Positions 53,807 through 62,497 of a stretch of DNA of 64,000 nt are shown here, piece after piece. The stretch spans positions 1,240,001-1,304,000 of the forward strand of contig NZ_CP019300.1 in NCBI RefSeq assembly GCF_001953955.1, written 5' to 3'. A model generated the notes under the pieces. That model was not told where the DNA came from, made no database searches, and saw only the letters and a program-made list of their open reading frames with translations. Made by a program: the position numbers and the translations under genes. This DNA comes from Prevotella intermedia ATCC 25611 = DSM 20706 (GTDB taxonomy: Bacteria; Bacteroidota; Bacteroidia; Bacteroidales; Bacteroidaceae). Positions within the stretch are counted from its first letter, which is position 1. Each line of letters starts with the position of its first letter.

Positions 53807-54706
53807 ATGAGGAAAGATAATTCATATAAGAAAAAGGAAAAGTACGTTCAGATGAACGTGCAAGACGATGCTCCGTTGTTGGAGTGGTTGTTGGAAAACG
53901 TAAAGCAAAGCAAGTCGAAAACAAAGGCAACACTTCAAAATCGTGGTATTAAAGTCAATAACAGAACCGTAACACAATTCGATTTTGCTTTGCATAAAGG
54001 CGATAAAGTATCTGTCAGCACAAGCAAAAAGAACGACCAATTTCAAAGTAAGTACGTAAAATTAGTTTACGAAGACAGATATTTGGTGGTGGTAGAGAAA
54101 AGCCACGGCATTCTTTCGATGGGTGTCGGACAGTCTTCTCTGAATGTAAAGACAATACTCGACGACTATTTCAAACGTTCTCGACAGAAGTGCACTGCAC
54201 ACGTGGTTCACCGTCTCGACCGTGAGACATCGGGTTTGCTGATTTATGCAAAAGATATGGAAACCCGCCAGCAGCTCGAACACGAATGGCATCATAGTGT
54301 TTACGACAGGCGTTACATCGCTGTGCTTAGCGGAAGAATAGAAGAGGAAGGCGGAACGGTAGCCAATTGGTTGAAGGAAAACAAACTGTACGTTACATAC
54401 AGTTCGCCCGTAGACAATGGTGGCAAATACGCTGTTACGCATTTCCACGTTTTAAGAACCACCGATACACATTCGTTGGTAGAGTTTAAGTTGGAAACAG
54501 GGCGCAAAAATCAGATACGTGTACACGCTGCTGATATAAACCACCCTGTATGTGGCGATACAAAATATGGCAATGGCGACGACCCTCTGAAGCGTTTGTG
54601 TCTGCACGCTTACATTCTTTGTTTTTATCACCCCGTAACACATCAGCCTATGGAGTTTAGTACACAAATCCCAACAGGCTTTAAACGTATTTTTGGAAAG
54701 GACTAA
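53807..54706 (+). CDS. RluA-family pseudouridine synthase
   Basis: 299 aa from ATG 53807, which the promoter position supports; ATG 53852 is possible. An S4-like RNA-binding domain comes first (LLEWLLENVKQSKSKTKATLQNRGIKVNNRTV...KGDKV). The catalytic Asp is in VHRLDRETSGLLIYAKD (about 117-133), then VEFKLETGRKNQIRVHAADINHPVCGDTKYG and RLCLHAYILCFYHPVT. Modifies uridine in rRNA or tRNA; which site cannot be told from sequence. The tiny membrane-protein gene follows 4 bp later. Confidence 0.93.
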   Translation: MRKDNSYKKKEKYVQMNVQDDAPLLEWLLENVKQSKSKTKATLQNRGIKVNNRTVTQFDFALHKGDKVSVSTSKKNDQFQSKYVKLVYEDRYLVVVEKSHGILSMGVGQSSLNVKTILDDYFKRSRQKCTAHVVHRLDRETSGLLIYAKDMETRQQLEHEWHHSVYDRRYIAVLSGRIEEEGGTVANWLKENKLYVTYSSPVDNGGKYAVTHFHVLRTTDTHSLVEFKLETGRKNQIRVHAADINHPVCGDTKYGNGDDPLKRLCLHAYILCFYHPVTHQPMEFSTQIPTGFKRIFGKD

Positions 54707-54710
54707 GTAA

Positions 54711-54863
54711 ATGGAAAATATAGGAAGCTATTTAGGCATAATTCTTCTTTTTATAGTTGGCGTAATCGTTGTAAAGAAGGTTACGAGCTGTGTTCTGAAA
54801 TTGGTATTTGGTGTTTTGATACTACTTGTAGCACTTTGGCTTTTAAACGTTTTTAGTATATAA
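54711..54863 (+). CDS. 50-residue membrane protein
   Basis: MENIGSYLGIILLFIVGVIV starts a first hydrophobic helix (about 7-22), then KKVTSC, then a second helix (about 28-46) ending LNVFSI. Two transmembrane segments in 50 residues, with a dibasic turn that should face the cytoplasm. It begins 4 bp after the pseudouridine synthase stop and has normal codon use. No family recognised. Confidence 0.6.
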   Translation: MENIGSYLGIILLFIVGVIVVKKVTSCVLKLVFGVLILLVALWLLNVFSI

Positions 54864-54951
54864 ACGTTTTGGGTAGTCTACTTGCTGTCAGTATAACATA
54901 GTCTGCACTTACAATATACAGATAGTTGGACGACAGATTTTCACTTCGGTT

Positions 54952-55138
54952 TTGTAAAGATAAATCCGTTAAAAAGTGGTAACTGCGTTTTGACGTTGCG
55001 AAAGCGGCTGTTTTGCGATGCAAAACAGCCGCTTTTGGTTGGTAAAAGAGCCACTTTTGGATTGCAAAACAATAGGTTTTGCAAAGCATTGATAACGAAG
55101 TAGTTATGCAATGGTTGTGGCTATAAAAAATATTTACA
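54952..55138 (-). repeat. dispersed intergenic repeat, copy C (~187 bp, inverted)
   Basis: Reverse complement of copies A and B: minus strand starts TGTAAATATTTTTTATAGCC, contains CCAAAAGCGGCTGTTTTGCA and AAAACAGCCGCTTTCGCAA, and ends TTATCTTTACAAAA. In this copy GCGGCTGTTTTGC-GAT-GCAAAACAGCCGC forms an uninterrupted 13-bp stem (near 55008-55036). It lies between the convergent ends of the small membrane gene and the DnaJ-like gene. The 349-bp gap 54864-55212 contains nothing else recognised. Confidence 0.85.
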
Positions 55139-55212
55139 CTTTTTCTCCCTTTTTCGCTTGTATTGCTAAGATAATAGTTGTGCTTTGGCAGTTATCCTAC
55201 GGCGATAGTTCA

Positions 55213-55866
55213 TTATGCATTGTTGCGCATTTGTAGGAGATGCTCCTTTTGGTTTTCGGTCAAGACAGTAGGGAGCTTTACATTGTATTTCAATATTGTA
55301 TCGCCCGAATTGTCTTTGCTTTTTATCCTAACCTTTGTGCCGTTCTGCGTGTAAGGCTTTACTTTCAGCTTCACTTTCTTGCCTTGTGGAAGCATAACGA
55401 CAATCTCGCCACCGAGCAAAGCCGTGTATAGGTCGATGCTGACCTCTACTTCTTGAGATTGTGGAGCGGTTCTGCCATAGCTTGTCTGTTTTCTGAAGCC
55501 ACCTCTCGAACCACCTCCGAACAAGTCTTGGAAGAAACTGCTGAAGCCGCCACCCATTCTGCCGAAGTCGAAACCCTCGAAGGCTGTATTGTAGTTGCCA
55601 CTATTTTGCCAACCACCACCAAAACCTTCGTAGGCTTCGGCATTGCGCCACTGTTCGCCATACTTGTCGTATTTGGCACGCTTTTCGGGGTCGCCAATTA
55701 CTTCGTAAGCCTCAGACAATGCCTGAAACTTTGCTTTTGCCTTTGCATCGTTAGGGTGAAGGTCGGGGTGAAATTGCTTTGCGCGCTTGCGATAGGCTGC
55801 GCGGACATCTTTTTGTGGTATGTCTTTCTTTACCCCTAATATCTTATAATAATCTATAAATGCCAT
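55213..55866 (-). CDS. CbpA/DnaJ-type co-chaperone
   Basis: 217 aa from ATG 55866 (the open frame upstream has no coding character). J-domain at 1-70 with the HPD motif in AKQFHPDLHPNDAKAK. A Gly/Phe-rich linker follows (GGGWQNSG, GGGFSSFFQDLFGGGSRGGF), then one C-terminal substrate-binding domain (VEVSIDLYTALLGGEIVVML...VKVKPYTQNGTKVRIKS). There is no zinc finger, as in CbpA, and the second C-terminal domain is missing, so it is a short type II J-protein. It recruits DnaK. Confidence 0.9.
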   Translation of the reverse strand: MAFIDYYKILGVKKDIPQKDVRAAYRKRAKQFHPDLHPNDAKAKAKFQALSEAYEVIGDPEKRAKYDKYGEQWRNAEAYEGFGGGWQNSGNYNTAFEGFDFGRMGGGFSSFFQDLFGGGSRGGFRKQTSYGRTAPQSQEVEVSIDLYTALLGGEIVVMLPQGKKVKLKVKPYTQNGTKVRIKSKDNSGDTILKYNVKLPTVLTENQKEHLLQMRNNA

Positions 55867-55982
55867 TTTTACTTCCTCCTGCTTTATGTTTTCTTCATTA
55901 TATGAAAGCAAAATATATGCCATAGCGTTTAAAATCAATATTTTGGCAGATGTTTTTATAAGAAAATAGCATTTACTTCGCC

Positions 55983-57146
55983 TTAATCCATACGTTGCTT
56001 ATAGTCGTTGTAAGTAAAGTTGCGCAGTGTTTCCAACTCTCCGTCTTGTTTCAGTAAAGCAATGTCGGGGTGGGTGATGCCGTTGAACATATTGGTTTTA
56101 ACGGTTGTGTAGTGCAGCATATCTTCAAAAACAATGTTTTCGCCTATCTGCAACTCGTGGTCAAACTTCCAATATCCCAACCAATCGCCGCTCAGGCAGC
56201 TGTTTCCTCCCAGACGATAAACGTTCTTTGCGTGCTGTTCGTTGTCTTCAACGTGCTTGGCTGTACGCACATCGGGGTAGTAGGGCATTTCCAAACAGTC
56301 GGGCATGTGGCAAGTAAAACTGACGTTTAAGATGGCAGTGCTTATCCCTTTGTCTTCTACAATGTCTACAACTTGCGATACAAGAGGGCCTGTTTGCCAA
56401 GTAAATGCACTGCCTGGTTCTAATATTACTTTAAGATGTGGATACTTTGTTTTGAACTTTTTCAGTATGCTGATTAATCGTTTTATGTCGTAATCCTTAC
56501 GTGTCATAAGGTGTCCGCCACCGAAATTTATCCATTTAATCTGTTCGAACCATTGCGAAAACTTGTCCTCAATATGTTGCAGTGTACGTTCGAAGACGTC
56601 GCTACCATTTTCGCAGTGGCAGTGAATGTGGAAACCTTCAATGTCGGCAGGTAGCTGTGGGGGTAGCTTGTCGGCTGATACACCGAAGCGGGTGCCCGCT
56701 GCGCAGGGGTTGTAAAGTAATGTTTCTACTTCAGAATATTCTGGATTGACACGCAATCCAATACTTATGTTGCTGTTGGCTTGCTTTGCTCGTAGGTGAA
56801 ACTGATTGAACTGCGAGAGCGAATTGAACACCAAATGCGATGAGCATTGTGCTATTTCGTCTATTTCGTAATCGGTATAAGCAGGCGAAAAGGTATGTGT
56901 AGGTGCGCCAAACTCGTTGTAGCCCAGCTTGGCTTCGTAAAGCGACGATGCTGTTGTGGCGTTAATATATTCGCGGAAAATAGGGAATGTCTTCCAAAGG
57001 GCATAGGCTTTGAAAGCCAAGATGATTTCAATATCAGCCTCTTTTGCTATGGACGATATAAGCGACAGGTTGTTGCGCAACTTCGCTTCTTCTAATACAT
57101 AGACGGGGCGATGCAACTCTTCAAATGTTATTGTGTTTATTTTCAT
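55983..57146 (-). CDS. nspC: carboxynorspermidine/carboxyspermidine decarboxylase
   Basis: 387 aa. PLP-dependent, alanine-racemase fold. The PLP lysine is in ILAFKAYALW (about residue 46). GFHIHCHCENGSDVFE and KWINFGGGHLMTRKDY bind phosphate and substrate; GGNSCLSGDWLGYW carries the catalytic Cys and Asp. It gives norspermidine or spermidine from the carboxy form made by a dehydrogenase not seen in this window. With aguA and aguB nearby it fits the aspartate-semialdehyde route to spermidine common in Bacteroidetes. Minus-strand TATATTTG at 57151-57158 would give a transcript starting at the ATG itself. Confidence 0.93.
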   Translation of the reverse strand: MKINTITFEELHRPVYVLEEAKLRNNLSLISSIAKEADIEIILAFKAYALWKTFPIFREYINATTASSLYEAKLGYNEFGAPTHTFSPAYTDYEIDEIAQCSSHLVFNSLSQFNQFHLRAKQANSNISIGLRVNPEYSEVETLLYNPCAAGTRFGVSADKLPPQLPADIEGFHIHCHCENGSDVFERTLQHIEDKFSQWFEQIKWINFGGGHLMTRKDYDIKRLISILKKFKTKYPHLKVILEPGSAFTWQTGPLVSQVVDIVEDKGISTAILNVSFTCHMPDCLEMPYYPDVRTAKHVEDNEQHAKNVYRLGGNSCLSGDWLGYWKFDHELQIGENIVFEDMLHYTTVKTNMFNGITHPDIALLKQDGELETLRNFTYNDYKQRMD

Positions 57147-57150
57147 TTTG

Positions 57151-57158
57151 CAAATATA
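57151..57158 (-). promoter_or_regulatory. -7 element of nspC; predicted leaderless transcript
   Basis: TATATTTG on the minus strand, 4 bp upstream of ATG 57146. No good TTG was found at the -33 position. It is back-to-back with the ThiE-like promoter, whose -7 element is about 33 bp away. Confidence 0.45.
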
Positions 57159-57166
57159 CAGAAAAG

Positions 57167-57198
57167 TTTGTAAAACTCGGAAATAATATCTACCTTTG
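57167..57198 (+). promoter_or_regulatory. promoter of the ThiE-like gene
   Basis: TTTG (57167-57170), 20-bp spacer, TACCTTTG (57191-57198). Start near 57205, 10 nt before ATG 57215. Confidence 0.75.
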
Positions 57199-57214
57199 CA
57201 ACAAATTACTGGGT

Positions 57215-57826
57215 ATGAAACTGGTCGTTATGACTAAATCCACATATTTTGTGGAAGAAGATAAAATATTGACTGCACTCTTCGAGGAAGGACTTGACAA
57301 TCTCCATATCTCGAAGACCGAGAAATCTACCCTCTATTTAGAGCGGTTGCTATCGCTTATTCCAAACACCTATCATAGGTACATCACTGTTCATCAGCAT
57401 TATCACCTAAAAGCCGAAAAATCGTTGACAGGTATTCATCTCGATACCGAAAACGCTGTTCCACCTATCGGATACAAAGGACAAATAGGAAGAACGTGCA
57501 GAAATTCTATGTTGCTGAAAGAAATGCGGAGAAATTCTGACTACGTATTTTTAGCCAATATATATAACAGCGGGCGTAATAATTTCGACGAAGAACATAC
57601 GTTTTCCGATTTGGAACTGAACGAACTGAAAGACCAAGGACTGCTTGGGAAACGTGTTTATGCTATGGGAGGAATAACTTTGGAACGGCTTCCAGATATA
57701 AAGCAATATGGATTTGGAGGCATCGTTGTAGGCGAAGAGTTTTGGAATCAGTTCGATTTGCATGCCGACATCGATTTTAAAGGTATCATAAAGTACTTTC
57801 AGAAACTTCAACAAGCAATAGAATAA
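57215..57826 (+). CDS. thiamine phosphate synthase-like (ThiE/TenI) protein
   Basis: 203 aa from ATG 57215, fixed by the promoter; the longer frame to 57125 would overlap it. TIM barrel: MKLVVMTKSTYFVEED, YITVHQHYHLKAEKSLTGIHLD (phosphate strands), YKGQIGRTCRNSMLLKEM and VYAMGGITLERLPDIKQYGFGGIVVG. These match the ThiE/TenI group, but the pyrophosphate-binding residues of true ThiE are only partly present, so it may be a TenI-like or moonlighting member. No other thiamine gene is nearby. Confidence 0.75.
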   Translation: MKLVVMTKSTYFVEEDKILTALFEEGLDNLHISKTEKSTLYLERLLSLIPNTYHRYITVHQHYHLKAEKSLTGIHLDTENAVPPIGYKGQIGRTCRNSMLLKEMRRNSDYVFLANIYNSGRNNFDEEHTFSDLELNELKDQGLLGKRVYAMGGITLERLPDIKQYGFGGIVVGEEFWNQFDLHADIDFKGIIKYFQKLQQAIE

Positions 57827-57860
57827 TCAACATAACACCTACATTTAACAACTAATAGAA

Positions 57861-58799
57861 ATGAGTGAAGAAAACTCTTTTTTAGTATTCTCGGGAACAA
57901 AGACGAGATACTTGGCAGAAAAAATTTGTGCAAGTTTGGGTTGTCCTTTAGGCAATTCGTTAATGACACGCTTCTCTGATGGAGAGTTTGTAGTTTCTTA
58001 CGAGCAAAGTATTCGTGGAAAAGACGTATATCTTGTGCAAAGTACATTCCCTAACTCTGACAATCTAATGGAGCTGCTCTTGATGATTGATGCAGCAAAG
58101 CGTGCATCTGCCCGCAACATCATTGCCGTTATTCCTTATTTTGGTTGGGCGCGTCAGGACAGAAAAGACAGACCACGTGTGAGCATTGGTGCAAAATTGG
58201 TTGCCGACTTGCTCAGTGTAGCAGGTATTGACCGTCTTATTACAATGGATTTACACGCAGACCAGATTCAAGGATTCTTCGATGTGCCTGTGGATCACCT
58301 CTATGCAAGCGGTGTGTTGCTTCCATATTTACAGAGCCTACGTTTGAAAGATATGGTAATAGCCAGTCCTGATGTTGGTGGTTCTAAGCGTGCAAACACA
58401 TACGCAAAGTATCTTGGCTGTCCGTTGGTGCTTTGCAACAAAACACGTGCACGTGCCAATGAGGTTGCAACAATGCAGATTATCGGTGATGTAAAGGACA
58501 AGAACGTTGTTATTGTAGACGATATGGTAGACACCGCAGGCACTATGACGAAGGCTGCTGATATTATGAAGGAAGCGGGAGCGAAGAGTGTACGTGCTTG
58601 TGCATCGCACTGCGTGATGAGCGGACCTGCCAACGAACGTGTAGAAGCATCTGCAATAGAAGAGATTGTATTTACCGATTCTATTCCATACACCGACAGA
58701 TGTTCAAAGGTTAAGCAGATTTCGGTTGCCGATATGTTTGCAGAAACAATCCGTCGCGTTGTGAACAACGAAAGTATATCAAACCAATACCTTATTTAA
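57861..58799 (+). CDS. prs: ribose-phosphate pyrophosphokinase
   Basis: 312 aa, usual length. Makes PRPP from ribose 5-phosphate and ATP. FSGTKTRYLAEKICASLG with FSDGEFVV binds ribose 5-phosphate; YFGWARQDRKDRPRVSIGAKLVADLL carries the flexible loop; the PRPP motif is VVIVDDMVDTAGTMTKA (about 216-232). Starts 34 bp after the ThiE-like gene. Ends in a strong terminator at 58868. Confidence 0.97.
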   Translation: MSEENSFLVFSGTKTRYLAEKICASLGCPLGNSLMTRFSDGEFVVSYEQSIRGKDVYLVQSTFPNSDNLMELLLMIDAAKRASARNIIAVIPYFGWARQDRKDRPRVSIGAKLVADLLSVAGIDRLITMDLHADQIQGFFDVPVDHLYASGVLLPYLQSLRLKDMVIASPDVGGSKRANTYAKYLGCPLVLCNKTRARANEVATMQIIGDVKDKNVVIVDDMVDTAGTMTKAADIMKEAGAKSVRACASHCVMSGPANERVEASAIEEIVFTDSIPYTDRCSKVKQISVADMFAETIRRVVNNESISNQYLI

Positions 58800-58867
58800 T
58801 ATATAGTATTTGGTAAGGTAACAGCTTGACTACTAATCTTCAGAAGTAGTCAGAAACAACATAAACA

Positions 58868-58905
58868 ACAAGAGGATACACCGTTTAAATGGTGTGTCCT
58901 CTTGT
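58868..58905 (+). terminator. terminator of prs
   Basis: ACAAGAGGATACACC (58868-58882) pairs with GGTGTGTCCTCTTGT (58891-58905), with one G-T pair, around an 8-nt loop, followed by a moderately T-rich tract. Confidence 0.85.
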
Positions 58906-58956
58906 CGTTTATGTGTGTTAAATAAAGTTATAACACTCTTGTAATCAGTTATTATA

Positions 58957-58988
58957 TTTGGTTTATATTATAAACTACATTATATTTG
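58957..58988 (+). promoter_or_regulatory. promoter of the DUF2141 gene cluster
   Basis: TTTG (58957-58960), 20-bp spacer, TATATTTG (58981-58988). Start near 58995, 26 nt before ATG 59021. Confidence 0.7.
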
Positions 58989-59020
58989 CAGTGTAATTAA
59001 TAAATTAAAGGAAACCAATT

Positions 59021-59398
59021 ATGAGACGATTACTATTATCTATTATTACTTTTGCCGTATGCGCATTGTGTAGCGGTAAAACCGTAACGTTATCCATTAA
59101 CGGGATTAGAGAAACAGAAGGGACGCTTTTAATAATGGTAGAGACTTTAGATGCGACCGATAATGCTGCTAAACCTGTAATGTTGATGCAAGCAGTGAGT
59201 GGGCACAAGATGGAAATAGCACTTGAAATGCCCGAGTGGAGTAAGTTTAAAGTAAGTGCTTTTATTGATGCGAATGGAAATAAACAGTTGGATAGGGACG
59301 AGTACGGCCGCCCAACGGAAGGGTTTATACTGCAGGTTTTCACTGAAAAAGATTTGAAGAAAGGCGTGCTTACTGCAAAAGTTACCTATCTTCAATAA
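59021..59398 (+). CDS. exported DUF2141 protein
   Basis: 125 aa. Signal peptide 1-19 (LLLSIITFAVCALCSGK). The mature part is a small beta-sandwich: VTLSINGIRETEGTLLIMVE at the start, FKVSAFIDANGNKQLDRDEYGRPTEGF in the middle, where D-A-N-G-N-K-Q-L-D looks like a calcium-binding loop. This is the DUF2141 family, common in Bacteroidetes next to outer-membrane proteins; its function is unknown. First gene of a five-gene plus-strand string; 65-bp gap to the beta-barrel gene. Confidence 0.85.
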   Translation: MRRLLLSIITFAVCALCSGKTVTLSINGIRETEGTLLIMVETLDATDNAAKPVMLMQAVSGHKMEIALEMPEWSKFKVSAFIDANGNKQLDRDEYGRPTEGFILQVFTEKDLKKGVLTAKVTYLQ

Positions 59399-59463
59399 AA
59401 CCACTGAAAGGGTATCTTGAAAGAAAGATGTTTGAAAACATTTAATAAAAGAATGAAACGGCT

Positions 59464-61575
59464 ATGCTATTTTTGAATATTATGCTCTCTGTGTTTGTGT
59501 CGTTCGCTGATACTGTTAATGTATCGAAGCAGCATTTGCTGCAGGAAGTTACTGTTGTTGCAAGCAGAACAATGAATAAAGGCAACAAGATAATCGTGCA
59601 AATGCGTGAAGACGAAAACAAAACAATGGACGAAGTGTTGGCATCTGTTCCTCACGTGGCAGTAACCGAGAGTGGTATTAGCATAGACGGAAGAGGGAAA
59701 GTGAAAGTCCTTTTCAATGGGCACGAGGTACGAATGGAAGGCGCAGCATTGATAAGCTACTTGCAAAGTCTGCGTTCTTCTGATGTCAGCAAGGTGGAAG
59801 TCCAGACGGTTGCCGATGCTTCGCAAGATGCCAACGTGCAGGGCGGAGTGATTAATATTGTTCTTCGGAAGCAGAAAGATAACGGAGTGAATGGCTCAAT
59901 AGAAAACCGTTTGAACGTTGCCAACACATTTTTCCGCAATACTGCAGCCGTTTCGGTGTTTTCAAGATGGAACAACGTAAACCTGTATGCTTCGTTTTCC
60001 AACCCCATTACTGCCAAGAATAATGGCGAAGGGCGCATAAAGCGAGTTTTCAACCTACCTTCATACGATTATAATTCTATGAGTAACAATCGTATTCCAG
60101 CGAGAGACTATTATTGGAGAGTAGGCGGATTTGCCGATTTAAGCACTCGTTGGAATATCGGAACAGAGTATGCGTTCACGCTGAACCGTTTGAAAAGAAC
60201 AACCAACGACCGCACATCTATGCAGACACCAGAGATAAATATGCACGATGTATTGAGTACTTACACGCAAAAGCTACGAAATCATTTGCATTCTCTGCAG
60301 GCAGATATTTCATATAAGGTAGATGATGAAGGCTCAAAAGTGAAGTTTTCTACTTCGTATGATGTCAGACGATTGCGTGGCGATAATGTAAATCTGTTTG
60401 AAAACAAGTGCGATTCGAGCAACACGGCATCTATATATAAGGTATTGGCAATGGATTTATCGGTGTTCAAACAGTTTACAAAGAACAGCAATCTGTTGTT
60501 TGGAGTGAAACACAATGCCATATCGGCAGACAACAATACGCTGTATGGCGGCGTTTCGTCAGACCAGAGCGGCAACAGCAATGCCGCTTTTGAGCAGAAA
60601 GAACGCATATTTGCAGGCTATGCACAGTTTACAGCTGCTTACAAGAAACTGAATTACGAAGTGGGACTGCGATATGAATATGTAGCCACCAAAGAGCTTC
60701 CTACGAACATAAAGCGAAATTACAGCGACTTGTTCCCTTTCGTTTCGATGGGCTATGACATAGACGAGTACGGCAAATGGAAAGTTATCGCATCGTATTC
60801 TCGAAAGATAGCCCGCCCATTGTTCAGTCAGCAAAACCCTACGAAGACGCAGACATCGTTGTTTACTTATACGATAGGCAATATTGCCTTGCGCCCTGAA
60901 TACGTAAACAGCCTTCGTTCGACGCTCGTTTACAACAATGTGTATTCGCTGACGTTGGGTGTTGATATGCACAGCGACCTGATTAGAGAGTTCTCTTTTG
61001 AAACACCAGACAACCCTATGGACAGTTATGTTACTTACATCAACCACCATCAGGAAAACCATTGGTACGCTTATCTTAGCTTACCTTTCCAGCCTTGCTA
61101 TTGGTTCAACATAAACTTCAATACGCTTCTGTGCTATCAAACCATTCAGATAACGAAGGGCGAAAGCATAAAAGGACATTTCCTATATATGAACAACACG
61201 AAGGCAACTTTCCGACTGCCGCACAATTTCAATGTGGAAGTATCGTTAAACGCCACTTCGCGCTTGCATTCGGGCAACTCCATGATTAGGTCTTATCAGC
61301 GTGTAGACCTACTGTTGTCGAAAGCTTTCAAGCCAAGAGTAAATCTTTCGTTGGCGGTGAAGAATGTATTCAACAAACAGTACGGATTCATTGAAGCGCA
61401 CAGCCGTTACTCCAACTTCTACGATACGATGCAAGGAAGCAACAGTAGGAACATTCAACTTACGCTTACTTACAACTTTGGCAAAGGAAAAGGCGGCAGA
61501 AAGCTGAAGCGCGACGACAATGGCGAGGCGGAACGCTTGAACGATTTCAATAAAAACAACAATATAAAACTATGA
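59464..61575 (+). CDS. outer-membrane beta-barrel protein (TonB-receptor-like)
   Basis: 703 aa. Signal peptide 1-17. Residues 22-125 are a TonB-receptor plug-like domain (EVTVVASRTMNKG, VHPVAVTESG-type strand, VEVQTVADASQDANVQGGVINIVLRK). The rest is a beta-barrel of aromatic strands, ending NIQLTLTYNFGKGKGGRKLKR. The family is the OMP_b-brl_3 type: it lacks the long N-terminal carboxypeptidase-like domain of SusC. A transported ligand cannot be predicted. It overlaps the next gene by 4 bp (ATGA). Confidence 0.85.
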   Translation: MLFLNIMLSVFVSFADTVNVSKQHLLQEVTVVASRTMNKGNKIIVQMREDENKTMDEVLASVPHVAVTESGISIDGRGKVKVLFNGHEVRMEGAALISYLQSLRSSDVSKVEVQTVADASQDANVQGGVINIVLRKQKDNGVNGSIENRLNVANTFFRNTAAVSVFSRWNNVNLYASFSNPITAKNNGEGRIKRVFNLPSYDYNSMSNNRIPARDYYWRVGGFADLSTRWNIGTEYAFTLNRLKRTTNDRTSMQTPEINMHDVLSTYTQKLRNHLHSLQADISYKVDDEGSKVKFSTSYDVRRLRGDNVNLFENKCDSSNTASIYKVLAMDLSVFKQFTKNSNLLFGVKHNAISADNNTLYGGVSSDQSGNSNAAFEQKERIFAGYAQFTAAYKKLNYEVGLRYEYVATKELPTNIKRNYSDLFPFVSMGYDIDEYGKWKVIASYSRKIARPLFSQQNPTKTQTSLFTYTIGNIALRPEYVNSLRSTLVYNNVYSLTLGVDMHSDLIREFSFETPDNPMDSYVTYINHHQENHWYAYLSLPFQPCYWFNINFNTLLCYQTIQITKGESIKGHFLYMNNTKATFRLPHNFNVEVSLNATSRLHSGNSMIRSYQRVDLLLSKAFKPRVNLSLAVKNVFNKQYGFIEAHSRYSNFYDTMQGSNSRNIQLTLTYNFGKGKGGRKLKRDDNGEAERLNDFNKNNNIKL

Positions 61576-62192
61576 TTATGAAAGAAAAAGAACTAACAGC
61601 AGCAGAGAGTCTGAAACTCATTGAGAGAACGATAGAGCAGAGTAGGAGAGATGTTGCCAAGGCTTCGGCACAGCCGTTGCTTGTTTGGGGCGGATTGGTA
61701 TTATCTACTTCCCTCATCATTTGGTTGCTCATAACGAACACACCAAAGGGAGAAGGCGGTGGTCGATGGTATTTGCTTTGGATATTGATGTCGCTGATAG
61801 GTGGCGTATATCAGTATAAATACAACCAGTTGCGTTCTGTTCCCGACAGCATCGTCAGCCGTACCATTGGTTATATGTGGGGCGTATTCGGAATATCGGT
61901 ATTTGTCTTGTGGGCAATCAATATATGTGCGATAACTTTTGGTGGAATCTCCGTAAGGCAAGTCATACCGATGACGCCAACCATCATTCTGCTCATGGGT
62001 TTGTCGGTTGCTGTTACAGGATTGATGATGAATCGCTTGTTCATCTCCATTATTGGTGCGGTGGCGTGTGCGATATGTGCTTACTTCTCACTTGTTAATC
62101 AGGGTGTGAACGAATTGCTATGTGTAGCTGTTACAGCCGTGTTCACACTGATAGTTCCGGGTTTATATTTAAAGTTCAGCAATGGCAGATAA
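61572..62192 (+). CDS. polytopic membrane protein, unknown function
   Basis: 206 aa. An N-terminal amphipathic helix (AAESLKLIERTIEQSRRDVAK) is followed by six hydrophobic segments, about 34-54, 66-80, 100-121, 130-152, 155-170 and 180-198. No conserved polar motif suggests an enzyme or transporter. Overlaps both the beta-barrel gene (4 bp) and the winged-helix gene (11 bp). In related genomes such proteins pair with small winged-helix regulators, so it may be a membrane sensor for the regulator; this is inference. Confidence 0.75.
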   Translation: MIMKEKELTAAESLKLIERTIEQSRRDVAKASAQPLLVWGGLVLSTSLIIWLLITNTPKGEGGGRWYLLWILMSLIGGVYQYKYNQLRSVPDSIVSRTIGYMWGVFGISVFVLWAINICAITFGGISVRQVIPMTPTIILLMGLSVAVTGLMMNRLFISIIGAVACAICAYFSLVNQGVNELLCVAVTAVFTLIVPGLYLKFSNGR

Positions 62193-62484
62193 CGATTTCC
62201 TCCCCCTCGACCCTTTGCTGAACAACGAATTGCGTTTGGCAATTATGTCGATACTGATGAGTGCCGACAGTGCCGACTTCACCTACATAAAGAACACTAC
62301 GAAGGCTACATCGGGCAACATAAGTGTACAGATAGACAAGTTGGAAAAGGCGAAGTATATAAAGGTGAAGAAAGGCTACAAGGGCAAAGTTCCCCAAACC
62401 GTTTGCCGTATAACCCCACAAGGAATACAGGCATTGGCAAACCACGTACAGGCGTTAAAGTCGTATTTGAATTTAAACATATAA
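62182..62484 (+). CDS. small winged-helix transcriptional regulator
   Basis: 100 aa. One wHTH domain: LDPLLNNELRLAIMSILMS, then SADFTYIKNTTKATSGNISVQIDKLEKAKYIKVKKGYKGKVPQTVCRITPQGIQAL. The recognition helix is TSGNISVQIDKLEKA and the wing is KKGYKGKVPQT. This is the MarR/ArsR-like HTH_34 type that often sits behind a membrane gene in Bacteroidetes. No effector domain. Start overlaps the membrane gene, so expression is coupled and the protein may control its own operon. Confidence 0.88.
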   Translation: MADNDFLPLDPLLNNELRLAIMSILMSADSADFTYIKNTTKATSGNISVQIDKLEKAKYIKVKKGYKGKVPQTVCRITPQGIQALANHVQALKSYLNLNI

Positions 62485-62497
62485 TAATAGTATTGAA

